Below are positions 42,851 to 53,210 of a stretch of 64,000 bases of DNA, one piece after another. The notes beneath the pieces were generated by a model. That model worked only from the letters and a program-made list of their open reading frames with translations. It was not told the origin of the DNA and did no database searches. The position numbers were made by a program, and so were the translations under genes. The stretch spans positions 2,640,001-2,704,000 of the forward strand of contig NZ_AP026708.1 of the NCBI RefSeq assembly GCF_026000375.1, given 5' to 3'. This DNA comes from Pseudodesulfovibrio portus. Its GTDB lineage: Bacteria; Desulfobacterota; Desulfovibrionia; Desulfovibrionales; Desulfovibrionaceae. Every line of letters begins with the position of its first letter. Position 1 is the first letter of the stretch.

Positions 42851-43240
42851 TTACTCCATCTTGGCATAGGCAACGACGCCCATCCCGTTGGGCAGGAGGC
42901 GCTCCCAGGGATAAACCGTGCTGTCTGTGAAATTGTAACTGAGGGCGATCGAGACCTCCTGGCCGAAGCCCGGCTCTTCTACTCCGTGCTCGACGGTGAC
43001 CGTCAAGTTGTCGGTTGTCAGGCCTTCGGCGCGGACATAGTCGAGCACCCGGGTCACCGGGTCGTCGCCACGCGAGGCCAGGACCACGCCTTCGCGCGCG
43101 GCCCGGGTGAGCACCTGGTTCATGTCGATGAGCCGGGCCGCGTCCCATACCCCTGCCAGCAGCGGGACCAGCAGCATGGACATGAGCAGGGCGAACTCGA
43201 TGACGGCGCTGCCGTTTCTGGTCTGGTCGTTCTTTCTCAT
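42851..43240 (-). CDS. tadE: TadE-like pseudopilin 2
   Basis: A 129-residue protein with a TadE domain: short basic leader (MRKNDQTRNG), then SAVIEFALLMSMLLVPLLAGVWDAARLI with the conserved Glu five residues into the hydrophobic stretch, as in prepilin peptidase substrates. The remaining 90 residues are extracytoplasmic. It starts 2 bases after the preceding TadE gene. TadE and TadF are minor pilins of the Flp pilus. Confidence 0.87.
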   Translation of the reverse strand: MRKNDQTRNGSAVIEFALLMSMLLVPLLAGVWDAARLIDMNQVLTRAAREGVVLASRGDDPVTRVLDYVRAEGLTTDNLTVTVEHGVEEPGFGQEVSIALSYNFTDSTVYPWERLLPNGMGVVAYAKME

Positions 43241-43242
43241 GG

Positions 43243-43641
43243 CTATCTCTCGTGCGTCATGACGGCCGTGGCCGAAATCGGCTTGTTCCCCCCGAGGGAG
43301 GGGACGATGTTTCCCAGGACATAGAACTCGAACGGTACGGTGACCGTGACGTCCACCGGCTGTTCCGGCTCGCGGTCGCCGACCGTGACTTCGGATAGCG
43401 TGCCGAGCCCTGCGGCGGCGAGTTCCTCGGCCACCACGGTCTTCACCTGTTCGACGGTGGGTTCGTGCAGAATGGCCATGCGCGCGCCTTCAAAGGCGGC
43501 GTCCCGGACCACGCTTCGCGTCCAGTAGAGCCTGGAGGCATCCATGATGCCCGTCAGGAGCAGCATGAATATGGGCAGCACCAGCGCCATCTCCACCGCG
43601 GCCATTCCGCGTCTTTTCCGGTTGTTGCGTGAACTTTGCAT
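43243..43641 (-). CDS. tadE: TadE-like pseudopilin 1
   Basis: A 132-residue protein with basic leader (MQSSRNNRKRRG) and the TadE stretch MAAVEMALVLPIFMLLLTGIMD, again with the Glu at the fifth place of the mature protein. The C-terminal part is extracytoplasmic. First gene of the tadE-tadE-tadG unit. The start at 43641 has AGGAG 7 bases upstream. A sigma-54-type promoter lies about 50 bases upstream. Confidence 0.88.
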   Translation of the reverse strand: MQSSRNNRKRRGMAAVEMALVLPIFMLLLTGIMDASRLYWTRSVVRDAAFEGARMAILHEPTVEQVKTVVAEELAAAGLGTLSEVTVGDREPEQPVDVTVTVPFEFYVLGNIVPSLGGNKPISATAVMTHER

Positions 43642-43690
43642 CGTGTACTCCTGTGACGGTGCAACGGGCACCATAGCTGCCCTGAAAACA

Positions 43691-43706
43691 AGCAAGTGGC
43701 GTGCCA
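43691..43706 (-). promoter_or_regulatory. Sigma-54 (RpoN)-type promoter of the tad genes
   Basis: On the minus strand TGGCACGCCACTTGCT matches the -24/-12 consensus TGGCAC-N5-TTGC[A/T] exactly. The -12 element is about 50 bases before the tadE start, which leaves a leader of about 40 bases. The 100 bases upstream (43710-43810) are AT-rich, suitable for an enhancer-binding protein. Confidence 0.85.
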
Positions 43707-43883
43707 TCAAAAAAAGCTAAAAAAAGTTACCAACAGTCTTTAATTGCTGTGTTTATTTTTGTGACCAAAGTGGATTTCCATTCGTATGGCCGCAGCCGAC
43801 TCAATTATTAATGGAGTAAATTCGAAGGGGAAAATCCATAATTCCTGGTATCGAGGAGGGGCTTTCTTGGGGGCGGGAACACG

Positions 43884-43912
43884 AAAAAGGGCGGCCCGAA
43901 CGGGGCCGCCCT
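43884..43912 (-). terminator. Rho-independent terminator after the second chemoreceptor
   Basis: On the minus strand: stem GGGCGGCCC / GGGCCGCCC with a 5-base loop and a run of five T. Confidence 0.9.
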
Positions 43913-43934
43913 GTGTGTATTGGATAGGGTAGGA

Positions 43935-46085
<2,151 letters not shown>

Positions 46086-46141
46086 TTAGGCGTATCCTGT
46101 CGGCAGGAATCGAACTCTACGACAAGCTTATGAGGTGAATT

Positions 46142-46447
46142 ATGAAAAAGGTGTTTGCTGTTTTGACCCTGGTGCTCTGTTTCGGCGTGACTGCGGCTTT
46201 TGCCGTGGATGGTGCCGGGCTGTACAAGACCCGCTGTGCCAAATGCCATCGGGACGGAAGCGAATCGTCCAATGCCGGAGGCGGCGTGGTGCTCAAGGGT
46301 CAGTCGGCCGACGAAATCGAGATGAAGCTCAACGGATATGTCGACGGCTCCTACGGCGGGAAGAAAAAGGCGCTCATGTCCCGCATGGTGGCCAAGCTGT
46401 CCGCCGAAGAGATCAAGGCCCTGGCCGCGCACATCGGTTCTCTCTAG
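46142..46447 (+). CDS. Cytochrome c553-like monoheme cytochrome
   Basis: A 101-residue periplasmic cytochrome with signal peptide (MKKVFAVLTLVLCFGVTAAFA), one heme site CAKCH and a downstream Met ligand candidate in KALMSRMVAKLS. The mature size (about 80 residues) fits cytochrome c553 of Desulfovibrio. It heads the oxidase cluster and is the probable electron donor to subunit II. GAGGTG lies 6 bases before the start. Confidence 0.92.
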   Translation: MKKVFAVLTLVLCFGVTAAFAVDGAGLYKTRCAKCHRDGSESSNAGGGVVLKGQSADEIEMKLNGYVDGSYGGKKKALMSRMVAKLSAEEIKALAAHIGSL

Positions 46448-46456
46448 GGACCGGCC

Positions 46457-47353
46457 GTGCGCGCGCTGATAGCATCTGCCGTTCTTGTCGCCCTGCTGGC
46501 CGCCCATGGTTGGGCGGTCGGCGTGGGCGAGTCCGCCCAAATGGGGGACATGACGCATGAGGCCATGGACGGAACCATGGATCATTCGGAGCCCGGCATG
46601 GAATCCATGGACGAGGCGGATCACGACCATGAACGGATGATGGAGGAGACCGAGGAGGCGGGGCTGCCCGTGGGCGTCGAGGAAAAGCTCGGCAACCTGC
46701 TCCCGTCGGTTGAGTTCACCGACTCCGAAGGCAATCGCGTCAACCTGCGCGAGCTTGCCGACATCCCGATGATCCTTTTGCCCATCTATTACCGATGCCC
46801 GGACGTCTGCAACATGCTCCAGGGGTCCATGGCCTCCATCCTGCCTGACGTGAAGCTTACGCCCGGCAAGGAGATCAGGGTGGTCTCCCTGAGCTTCGAT
46901 CCGCGCGAGACCCCCAAGGACGCGGCCCGCGCCAAGCGCAACTACACGGCCATTTCCGGGGACGGGTTCCCGCCGGAGCAGTGGACGTTCCTCACCGGCG
47001 ACGAGCAGGCCATCGACGCCGCCCTGGATTCCATCGGCTACACCGTGCAGAAGCAGGGCGGCCTGTGGGCCCATCCCGTGGCGGCCATCGCCGTCGCACC
47101 CGGCGGCAAGGTGGTCCGCTACCTCTACGGCACCACCTTCCTTCCTTTCGACATCACCATGGCGGGCATGGAAGCGGCCCAGGGCAAGACCGGCCTGTCG
47201 GTCAAGCGGCTGCTTTCCTACTGCTACAACTACGACCCCCAGGGACGGCGCTACGTCTTCGACATCCTGCGCGTCTCGGGGTACTCCATTCTGGGCTTTA
47301 TCGTCATATTCGCGGCCTGGTTGTTTTTCGGAGGCAGGAAGAAGGAGCGGTAG
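46457..47353 (+). CDS. SCO1/SenC-type copper chaperone for cytochrome oxidase
   Basis: A 298-residue exported protein. After the signal peptide comes a Met/His/Asp-rich stretch (MTHEAMDGTMDHSEPGMESM, DEADHDHERMM) likely to bind copper, then the SCO thioredoxin fold with the copper pair C114-x3-C118 in YRCPDVCNM and its later His partner in LWAHPVAAIAV. A C-terminal membrane helix (YSILGFIVIFAAWLFFGG) anchors it. Such proteins load the CuA site of subunit II. The start is GTG; it ends on the base before coxA. Confidence 0.92.
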   Translation: MRALIASAVLVALLAAHGWAVGVGESAQMGDMTHEAMDGTMDHSEPGMESMDEADHDHERMMEETEEAGLPVGVEEKLGNLLPSVEFTDSEGNRVNLRELADIPMILLPIYYRCPDVCNMLQGSMASILPDVKLTPGKEIRVVSLSFDPRETPKDAARAKRNYTAISGDGFPPEQWTFLTGDEQAIDAALDSIGYTVQKQGGLWAHPVAAIAVAPGGKVVRYLYGTTFLPFDITMAGMEAAQGKTGLSVKRLLSYCYNYDPQGRRYVFDILRVSGYSILGFIVIFAAWLFFGGRKKER

Positions 47354-48961
47354 ATGGCAGTAGATGCCGGGTTCATGACTCCGGGCAACAGGTCCTGGGT
47401 CCGCGAGTGGCTGTTCACAATCGACCACAAGCGCATAGGCATGCTCTATCTGTGGTCCGTGCTCGCCTTTTTCACGGTGGGCGTCTTCCTCGGCCTGATC
47501 ATCCGGCTCGAGCTCTTCCGCCCGGGCGAGGACTTCGTGGGCCCCCAGGCCTACAACGCCATCTTCACCCTGCACGGTGTGATCATGATCTTCCTGGTGG
47601 TCATCCCGTCCATCCCGGCGGCCTTCGGCAACATCTTCCTGCCCCTGCAGCTGGGGGCCGAGGACGTGGCCTTCCCGCGCCTGAACATGTTTTCCTTCTG
47701 GCTCTACGTCATCGGCGGGGGCACGGCCCTGGTCTCGCTGTTCACCGGCGGGGGCGCGCCGGACACGGGCTGGACCTTCTACGTGCCGTTTTCGGCCCAG
47801 ACGACCACCAACGTGTCGGCGGCCGTGGCCGGGGTGTTCATCCTCGGCTTCTCGTCCATCCTGACCGGGCTCAATTTCATCGTCACCATCCACCGGCTGC
47901 GCGCGCCGGGGCTGACGTGGACGCGGCTGACCCTGTTCGCCTGGTCGCTGTACGCCACGGCCTGGATTCAGGTGCTGGCCACGCCCATCCTGTCCATCAC
48001 CGTGGTGCTCATCGTCCTTGAGCGGATGCTGGGCATGGGCATCTTCGACCCGGCCCGGGGCGGCGACCCGATTCTCTACCAGCACCTGTTCTGGATTTAC
48101 TCCCACCCGGCGGTGTACATCATGATCCTGCCCGCCATGGGCGTGATCTCGGACATCATCCCGGTCTTCTGCCGCAAGTCCATCTTCGGCTACAAGACCA
48201 TCGTGGGCTCGTCCCTGGCCATCGCCTTTGCCGGGTCCCTGGTCTGGGCGCACCACATGTTCGTCTCCGGCATGTCCGACACGGCGGTCATGGTCTTCTC
48301 GCTCCTGACCTTCATCGTGGCCGTGCCATCGGCGGTCAAGGTCTTCAACTGGCTGTCCACCATGTACAAGGGGTCCATCCGGCCCGAGCCGCCGCTGATC
48401 TACGCCCTGGGCTTCATCTTCCTGTTCGCCATGGGCGGCATCACCGGGCTGGTTCTCGGTTCCGCGGGCACGGACATGCACGTGCACGACACCTACTTCG
48501 TGGTCGGCCATTTCCACTACGTCATCTTCGGCGGCACGGGTTTCGGCATGTTCGCGGCCATCCACTACTGGTTCCCCAAGATGTACGGCCGCATGTACGA
48601 CAGGAAACAGGCGACCATCGCCGCCGTCCTGCTCGTCATCGGCCTGAACGGCCTGTATTTTCCCATGTATCTGCTGGGGCTGGCCGGAATGCCGCGCCGC
48701 TACTACGACTACCTGCCCCAGTTCACGGAGCTGCACCAGTACTCCACCTACGGCTCGTGGATCACCTTCGCGGGCCTGGCGCTCATGATCTACAACCTGA
48801 TCCGCTCCCGGTACAGGGGGCCCGAGGCCGAGCGCAACCCGTGGCAGGCGGCCACCCTGGAATGGACCCTGCCGTCCCCGCCGCCCACGCACAACTTCGA
48901 CAGGGAGCCCGTGGTCACCCATGGCCCCTATGACTTCGGCGAGGTGCGGGACCATGACTGA
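47354..48961 (+). CDS. coxA: Cytochrome c oxidase subunit I
   Basis: Catalytic subunit of a heme-copper oxidase, 535 residues with 12 or so helices. Heme a / a3 and CuB ligands are visible in FTLHGVIMIFLVV, IYSHPAVYIMILPAMG (CuB His; the following YxxH-like Tyr region), WAHHMFVSG and VHDTYFVVGHFHYVIFGG. The E in the D-channel is replaced in SHPAVYI (PEVYI in mitochondrial type), which points to a type A2-like or related form with a YS motif. The gene directly follows SCO and overlaps the start of subunit III by 8 bases. Confidence 0.94.
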   Translation: MAVDAGFMTPGNRSWVREWLFTIDHKRIGMLYLWSVLAFFTVGVFLGLIIRLELFRPGEDFVGPQAYNAIFTLHGVIMIFLVVIPSIPAAFGNIFLPLQLGAEDVAFPRLNMFSFWLYVIGGGTALVSLFTGGGAPDTGWTFYVPFSAQTTTNVSAAVAGVFILGFSSILTGLNFIVTIHRLRAPGLTWTRLTLFAWSLYATAWIQVLATPILSITVVLIVLERMLGMGIFDPARGGDPILYQHLFWIYSHPAVYIMILPAMGVISDIIPVFCRKSIFGYKTIVGSSLAIAFAGSLVWAHHMFVSGMSDTAVMVFSLLTFIVAVPSAVKVFNWLSTMYKGSIRPEPPLIYALGFIFLFAMGGITGLVLGSAGTDMHVHDTYFVVGHFHYVIFGGTGFGMFAAIHYWFPKMYGRMYDRKQATIAAVLLVIGLNGLYFPMYLLGLAGMPRRYYDYLPQFTELHQYSTYGSWITFAGLALMIYNLIRSRYRGPEAERNPWQAATLEWTLPSPPPTHNFDREPVVTHGPYDFGEVRDHD

Positions 48962-49550
48962 GCACAGGGACTACCATGGCGCCAAGATGGGCATGTGGCT
49001 CTTCCTGTTTACGGAAGTGCTGCTCTTCGGCGGGCTGTTCGTGCTGTTTTCGGTCACCTTCGGACGGTTCCCGCAGGAATTCCACGAGGCGAGCCAACTG
49101 CTCGACGTGACCATGGGCACCACCAACACCGTGGTGCTGATCACCTCGAGCCTGTTCGCGGCCCTGGCCGTGACCGCGCTGCAAAAGGGCGACAGGAGGC
49201 TGGCCGAAATATTCATCGGCCTGACCGTGCTCCTGGCCTGCTGCTTCCTGGTGATCAAGTACTTTGAGTGGACCCACAAGTTCCACGTGGGCATCTATCC
49301 CGGCTCGGCGGCCATTGCGGACTGGGCTCCCGGAAAGCAGGCGTTCTTCTCCCTGTACTACACCATGACCGGGCTGCACGGGCTGCACGTCGTCATCGGC
49401 ATGGCCGTCTTCGGCTGGGTGTGGATGCAGATCAGGGTGGAAAAGTGCACGCCGGAATATTTCGTGGCCCTGGAAAACGCAGGCCTGTACTGGCATCTGG
49501 TGGACCTGATCTGGATTTATCTTTTTCCGCTTTATTACCTTATTACCTAG
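48954..49550 (+). CDS. coxC: Cytochrome c oxidase subunit III
   Basis: A 198-residue membrane protein with five helices: KMGMWLFLFTEVLLFGGLFV, TNTVVLITSSLFAALAVTAL, YYTMTGLHGLHVVIGMAVFG and the end GLYWHLVDLIWIYLFPLYYL, which are the standard family blocks. The start at 48954 overlaps the end of coxA by 8 bases; an open frame begins earlier but inside coxA. Confidence 0.94.
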   Translation: MTEHRDYHGAKMGMWLFLFTEVLLFGGLFVLFSVTFGRFPQEFHEASQLLDVTMGTTNTVVLITSSLFAALAVTALQKGDRRLAEIFIGLTVLLACCFLVIKYFEWTHKFHVGIYPGSAAIADWAPGKQAFFSLYYTMTGLHGLHVVIGMAVFGWVWMQIRVEKCTPEYFVALENAGLYWHLVDLIWIYLFPLYYLIT

Positions 49551-49561
49551 TGGGGGCTGTC

Positions 49562-49849
49562 ATGAACGAACAGACACGGCATCACGGCCCCGGCTACGGG
49601 GTGTTCGTCGGAATCTGGGGCGCACTCATGGCGCTCACGGCGGTCACGGTCTGGGTGGCTGGGGTCGACCTCGGCTTCCTGAACGTGGTCGTCGCCCTGT
49701 CCGTGGCCTCGGTCAAGGCGTCCCTGGTGGTCTTCATCTTCATGCACCTCAAGTACGAGAACCTGACGCTCAAGCTCATGGTCCTCACGGCCTTTGTCAT
49801 CCTGGCCATCTTCATAGGCCTCACCTTTTTCGACACGGCGTACAGGTAA
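49562..49849 (+). CDS. coxD: Cytochrome c oxidase subunit IV (prokaryotic type)
   Basis: A 95-residue membrane protein with three helices. It carries the family block ASVKASLVVFIFMHLKYEN and the end LTFFDTAYR. It helps in assembly or stability of the oxidase. It lies between subunit III and subunit II genes, with gaps of 11 and 4 bases. GGGGGCT lies before the ATG. Confidence 0.9.
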   Translation: MNEQTRHHGPGYGVFVGIWGALMALTAVTVWVAGVDLGFLNVVVALSVASVKASLVVFIFMHLKYENLTLKLMVLTAFVILAIFIGLTFFDTAYR

Positions 49850-49853
49850 GCCC

Positions 49854-51104
49854 ATGTATCCACAGGTATTCTCGGCAGCACAACAGGTGGACAAGGCGTT
49901 CCTGATCATCTTCGGATTCGCCGTGCTCGTCCTGCTGGCCGTGACCGTGGCCATGGTCTGGTTCCTGTGGCGCTATCACTACAAGCGCAACCCCGTGGCC
50001 ACGGACATCAAGGGCAGCGTGCTGCTGGAAGTGGTCTGGACGGTGTTGCCCCTGGTCATCGTCATGGGGCTGTTCTGGACCGGCTGGACCAGCTTCCAGG
50101 CCATGCGCTCCATACCGGAAAACGCCATGGTAGTCGGCGTTGAAGGGCGCATGTGGTCGTGGAAGTTCACCTATGAGAACGGCAAGACATCTTCGGAGCT
50201 GGTGGTGCCCGTGAACCGGCCCATCCGGTTGGAGCTGACCTCCCGCGACGTCATCCACTCCCTGTACATACCGGCCATGCGCGTCAAGTGGGACCTGGTG
50301 CCCGGCATGGACACCGAGGCGTGGTTCCAGTCCGACAGGGAGGGCGAGTTCGATATCTTCTGTGCCGAATACTGCGGCCTCAAGCACGCGAACATGATCA
50401 CCCTGCTCAAGGTGGTCACCCAGGAGGAGTTCGACGGCTGGCTCGAAGGGACGCCCGATGAACCGGGCGGCAAGCCGCGCGGCCTGGCCCTGATGGAGGA
50501 ATACGGTTGCTTTGACTGCCATGCCATGGACGGGACCGCCGACGTGGCGCCGCCTCTCGACGGCATCGGCGGCACGGACCGACCCGTGGTCCTCCCTGAC
50601 GGCACGGCCCGGACCTTCAAGGCCAACGCCGCCTATCTGAAGACGTCCATCCTCAACCCCGGCGCCGCCATGGTGGAGGGGTGGGGCGACGAGATGCCGC
50701 CCTACGAGGGGGACCTGAGCGAGGAGGACGCCGACGCCATCGTCAATTACCTGCTCGGCCTGGACGAGTCGGGCAATCCGCTGGCGGCCCCGCCGCATCC
50801 GGGCGAGACCCTTGCCGACGAGCAGGGGTGCTTCGGTTGCCACACCGCCACGGGCGAGGACGACGTGGGCCCGACCTTCCTCGGCCTGTTCGGGACCCGG
50901 CGCACGGTCACGGACGCGGACGGCAACAATCCCCGGACCGTCGCCGTGGACGAGGACTATTTGCGCCGGGCGATCATCGCCCCCTCGGACACTATCCCTG
51001 AAGGATTCGAAGACGCGATGCCCGCCTATGACGATCTGGCCCCGGAAACGCTTGAAGGGTTGATCCGGTACATTGAATCCCTCGGTTCCGGAGGGGATCA
51101 GTGA
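49854..51104 (+). CDS. coxB: Cytochrome c oxidase subunit II with two fused cytochrome c domains
   Basis: A 416-residue subunit. Two N-terminal membrane helices, then the CuA cupredoxin domain (MWSWKFTYENG, the His in DVIHSLYIPAMRVKWDLVPG, then C170-x3-C174 in CAEYCGLKHANM). This is followed by two class I cytochrome c domains with CxxCH at C219-C222-H223 and C326-C329-H330. Normal caa3 subunit II has one such domain, so the second is an addition. Electrons should flow from c553 through hemes c to CuA. The last 4 bases overlap ctaB. Confidence 0.94.
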   Translation: MYPQVFSAAQQVDKAFLIIFGFAVLVLLAVTVAMVWFLWRYHYKRNPVATDIKGSVLLEVVWTVLPLVIVMGLFWTGWTSFQAMRSIPENAMVVGVEGRMWSWKFTYENGKTSSELVVPVNRPIRLELTSRDVIHSLYIPAMRVKWDLVPGMDTEAWFQSDREGEFDIFCAEYCGLKHANMITLLKVVTQEEFDGWLEGTPDEPGGKPRGLALMEEYGCFDCHAMDGTADVAPPLDGIGGTDRPVVLPDGTARTFKANAAYLKTSILNPGAAMVEGWGDEMPPYEGDLSEEDADAIVNYLLGLDESGNPLAAPPHPGETLADEQGCFGCHTATGEDDVGPTFLGLFGTRRTVTDADGNNPRTVAVDEDYLRRAIIAPSDTIPEGFEDAMPAYDDLAPETLEGLIRYIESLGSGGDQ

Positions 51105-51928
51105 GCAACGACCTGATCCGGCTCATCCGACCCCGCGTCAGCCTGGCCGTGGCCGCCGGGACCCTGTTCGGCGCGCTCTATCACGGCACCGGAGGGCTTG
51201 CGCCCTGGTTCGCGTCGGCGGGAGCTTTCCTGCTCTGTTCCGGCTGCTCCGTCCTGAATCAGGTTCAGGAACGCGATCGGGACCGGCGCATGGAACGGAC
51301 CATGGACCGCCCGCTGGCAAGCGGGCAAATGCCGGTGCGCAGGGGCGGCGTCCTGGCCGTCGCCCTGGCCCTGGCCGGATTGGGCCTGTTTTTCCAAACC
51401 GGCGGCTGGCCGTTGCTGGCGCTTGGTTTGGGGATCGTTCTCGTCTACAATGGAATTTACACCCCGCTCAAGCCGGTGACCCCCCTGGCCCTGCTGGCGG
51501 GCGGATTCGCCGGGGCCGTGCCGCCCCTTGCAGGCTGGTTGGCCGTTGGCGGGAGTGCGGGCGACCCGCGCATCCTGTCGGTGACCACCATCTTCTATCT
51601 CTGGCAGGTGCCACATTTCTGGCTGCTGGCCGAGAAGCACCGTCGGGATTACGAGCGGGCCGGGTTCGCCTTGCTCCACGCGGCCCTGCCCGAAGGCTTC
51701 CGGCATCGTCTCATGGGCGTCTGGGTGGGGGCGTATTTCGTGGGGCTTGGCTGTCTGGCCTGGCTGGCCGGGGCCGGGGCCCTGCGTCTTGTGGTGCCGC
51801 CCGGGATGATGCTGGTCGGCGGACTGGCCGTGGGCTGCGCCGTGACCCGGCGTTGGCGGTTCGCTTCGGCGGCCATGCATGCGTCGTTGCCCATGGGGCT
51901 GCTGCCCCTTTTGATGAACGGAACATGA
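51101..51928 (+). CDS. ctaB: Protoheme IX farnesyltransferase (heme O synthase)
   Basis: A 275-residue membrane prenyltransferase of the UbiA family that attaches farnesyl to heme b on the way to heme o/a. The Asp-rich motif is NQVQERDRDRRMERTMDRPL, and the second one is in YNGIYTPLKP. About seven helices are visible. It starts with GTG overlapping the stop of coxB. A heme A synthase gene is not seen in this window. Confidence 0.93.
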   Translation: MSNDLIRLIRPRVSLAVAAGTLFGALYHGTGGLAPWFASAGAFLLCSGCSVLNQVQERDRDRRMERTMDRPLASGQMPVRRGGVLAVALALAGLGLFFQTGGWPLLALGLGIVLVYNGIYTPLKPVTPLALLAGGFAGAVPPLAGWLAVGGSAGDPRILSVTTIFYLWQVPHFWLLAEKHRRDYERAGFALLHAALPEGFRHRLMGVWVGAYFVGLGCLAWLAGAGALRLVVPPGMMLVGGLAVGCAVTRRWRFASAAMHASLPMGLLPLLMNGT

Positions 51929-51944
51929 CAGGTTGGTGCCCGAT

Positions 51945-52373
51945 ATGATGCTCTGGATACACCCGATACTGCAATCCGCGGCCCTGCTCCTGGGGACCTA
52001 TGTCCTGTACATGGGATACTGCCGGTTCTGCTTCCAACATCTCGGGAAGAAGGCGGTCTTCAACTGGAAACGGCACGTCTTCCTGGGCAAGGTCGCGGTC
52101 TGGCTCTGGCTGGCGGGGTTGGTGTTCGGCATTTACGCCACCCGGATGTCCTGGGGGACCCTTGGGCTGACCGGGGCCCATTACACCATCGGCCTGGCCA
52201 TGCTGCCGTTTCTCGCGGTCAGCCTGATCACCGGCTACATGCTGCAGAAACCCAGCGGCAAGCGGCCGAGGCTGGCCCTGACCCACGGTTCGGCCAACGC
52301 CATCCTCTATCTCATGGCCCTGTTCCAGACATGGTCCGGCATCGAGGCGGTCCGGCTGTTGCTGCTGGAATGA
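51945..52373 (+). CDS. Small membrane protein of the oxidase cluster (DUF4079-like, tentative)
   Basis: A 142-residue protein with four hydrophobic helices ([60 protein letters not shown] and [20 protein letters not shown]). The histidines at helix ends ([28 protein letters not shown]) look like heme b ligands, as in cytochrome b561-like and DUF4079 proteins; the family name is tentative. It is the last gene before the terminator, so it probably supports oxidase assembly or electron delivery. Two ATG starts, at 51945 and 51948, are possible. Confidence 0.7.
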   Translation: MMLWIHPILQSAALLLGTYVLYMGYCRFCFQHLGKKAVFNWKRHVFLGKVAVWLWLAGLVFGIYATRMSWGTLGLTGAHYTIGLAMLPFLAVSLITGYMLQKPSGKRPRLALTHGSANAILYLMALFQTWSGIEAVRLLLLE

Positions 52374-52393
52374 CCGTCCCTGCGCCCGGCGTC

Positions 52394-52428
52394 AAAAAAG
52401 GCCGCCCCGAAATGGGGTGGCCTTTTTT
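52394..52428. terminator. Bidirectional intrinsic terminator between oxidase and xylose transport operons
   Basis: Stem GGCCGCCCC / GGGGTGGCC (one G-T pair) with a GAAAT loop, flanked by six A and six T. Confidence 0.93.
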
Positions 52429-52445
52429 GGCTTTGCCGCAAGGCG

Positions 52446-53201
52446 TTACGCGGCTTTCGGCTCCGGGTTCTTGCCCAGGATGATCATGCCGAGGACCTCG
52501 TCCTTGGTCACGTCGCAGGTGCGCCGGGTGCCCACGAGCTTGCCGTTCTTGATCACGGAGATCCGGTCGGCCAGGTCGAACACGTCGTGCAGGTCGTGGG
52601 AGATGAGGAAGATGCCGATGCCCTCGCTCTTGAGCTGCTTGATCAGCTCGGCCACCATGGCGGTCTCGTGCGGGCCCAATGCCGCCGTGGGCTCGTCCAT
52701 GATCAGTATCTTGGCGTTGAAGTAGATGGCCCGGGCAATGGCCACGGACTGGCGCTGGCCGCCGGACATGTTGCGTACCGGGTCCTTGATGTTGGTGAAG
52801 TTAGGGTTGAGGCGGTGGATGATCTCCCGCGCCTCGTTCTCCATGCGGTCGTCGTCGAGGGTGCCGTATTTGGTCATCAACTCGCGGCCCAGGAAGAGGT
52901 TGGCCGGTGCGTCCAGGTTGTCCGACAGGGCGAGGGTCTGGTAGATGCACTCGATGCCGTACTTGCGCGCGTCCCGCGGCTGCTTGATGATCGCCTTCTC
53001 GCCGTTGATGAGGATGGTGCCCTCGTCGGCGGGAATGGCCCCGGACAATGCCTTCATGAGCACGGTCTTGCCCGCGCCGTTGTGCCCCACCACGCCGACC
53101 ACTTCGCCGGGCATGAGGTCGATGGTCACGTTCTTGACCGCGTGCACGCCGCCGAATCGCTTGGATATGTGGCGCATTTCAACAAGTGGTGTCTGACCCA
53201 T
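52446..53201 (-). CDS. xylG: Sugar ABC transporter ATP-binding protein, xylose type
   Basis: A 251-residue ATPase with one cassette: Walker A GHNGAGKT, signature [10 protein letters not shown], Walker [13 protein letters not shown] and the switch HDLHDVFD. The E. coli XylG and RbsA have two cassettes in one chain of about 500 residues; this single-domain form should work as a homodimer, as in FrcA-type fructose transporters. It is the last gene of the xylFHG operon, 9 bases after xylH, with AGGAG before its start. Confidence 0.9.
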   Translation of the reverse strand: MGQTPLVEMRHISKRFGGVHAVKNVTIDLMPGEVVGVVGHNGAGKTVLMKALSGAIPADEGTILINGEKAIIKQPRDARKYGIECIYQTLALSDNLDAPANLFLGRELMTKYGTLDDDRMENEAREIIHRLNPNFTNIKDPVRNMSGGQRQSVAIARAIYFNAKILIMDEPTAALGPHETAMVAELIKQLKSEGIGIFLISHDLHDVFDLADRISVIKNGKLVGTRRTCDVTKDEVLGMIILGKNPEPKAA

Positions 53202-53210
53202 GATGCGCTC

